Shown here: piece by piece, positions 63,961 to 64,000 of the stretch | Numbering within the stretch: the first letter of the stretch is position 1 | Layout of the letters: each line of letters opens with the position of its first letter | DNA from: Anarhynchus alexandrinus | Taxonomy: Eukaryota; Chordata; Aves; Charadriiformes; Charadriidae | Assembly: GCA_008711295.1 (NCBI GenBank) | Contig: VUYV01000333.1 | Span: 434,647-498,646 of the forward strand | Reading direction: 5' to 3' | DNA length: 64,000 bases | Position numbers and translations under genes: made by a program | Notes under the pieces: model-generated | What the model saw: only the letters and a program-made list of their open reading frames with translations | Told to the model about the DNA's origin: nothing | The model's database searches: none

Positions 63961-64000
63961 ACGGCCCTGCCCCCGGTCCCCCCGGCGCGGGGGACGAGGC

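Larger units (their letters stand above)
63660..64000 (-). promoter_or_regulatory. ATP5PB: Edge of CpG island at the ATP5PB 5' end
   Basis: GC- and CpG-rich sequence begins near 63,660, surrounds exon 2 and runs off the window. In mammals ATP5PB and WDR77 are transcribed divergently from a shared CpG island; the same is likely here, but the start site and exon 1 are not in the window. Confidence 0.6.

Noticed and set aside
1..64000. CRISPR arrays, operons, bacterial-type elements, tRNA or rRNA genes
   Set aside because: None seen; this is vertebrate nuclear DNA with intron-split genes.

Overview
The window is nuclear DNA from a bird. Evidence: intron-split vertebrate genes, several CR1 LINE fragments with the typical avian 3' tail, a stretch resembling an avian retroviral LTR, traces of MIR-type SINEs and CpG-island promoters. 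Gene order matches the mammalian RAP1A - ADORA3 - C1orf162 - ATP5PB (ATP5F1) block of human 1p13, read in the opposite direction. Species cannot be fixed from the sequence.

Layout. (1) 1-24.35 kb: 5' part of RAP1A on the minus strand. Its first coding exon is at 420-503; a very long 5' intron fills most of 504-23,000; a CpG island at about 23.0-24.35 kb is the likely promoter and is interrupted by 432 Ns (23,555-23,986). (2) 24.35-44.8 kb: no gene recognised; MIR-like remnants, small CpG-rich patches, an AT-rich patch at 27.0-27.5 kb and short tandem duplications. (3) 44.8-52 kb: two intact two-exon adenosine-receptor genes, head to head: an A3-like receptor on the minus strand (coding 47,102 to 45,536) and canonical ADORA3 on the plus strand (49,460 to 51,396). 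CR1 and LTR-like sequence lies directly after the stop of the minus-strand copy. (4) 52-56.3 kb: no gene recognised. (5) 56.3-58.5 kb: a five-exon minus-strand gene for a 118-residue single-pass membrane protein with an ITIM-like tyrosine motif, assembled by hand from splice signals and reading phase; by position and architecture it is the likely C1orf162 counterpart. (6) 61.0-63.9 kb: ATP5PB, subunit b of mitochondrial ATP synthase, minus strand, exons 2-7; exon 1 lies beyond the right edge.

These genes do not form a pathway. RAP1A is a small GTPase, ADORA3 and its paralogue are Gi-type receptors, the C1orf162-like protein looks like a small immune-cell adaptor, and ATP5PB is a mitochondrial housekeeping gene. 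The most interesting material is the divergent receptor pair, in which the minus-strand copy has altered ligand-pocket residues, and the small ITIM gene, which is missed by ORF-length scanning because no coding exon exceeds 97 bases.
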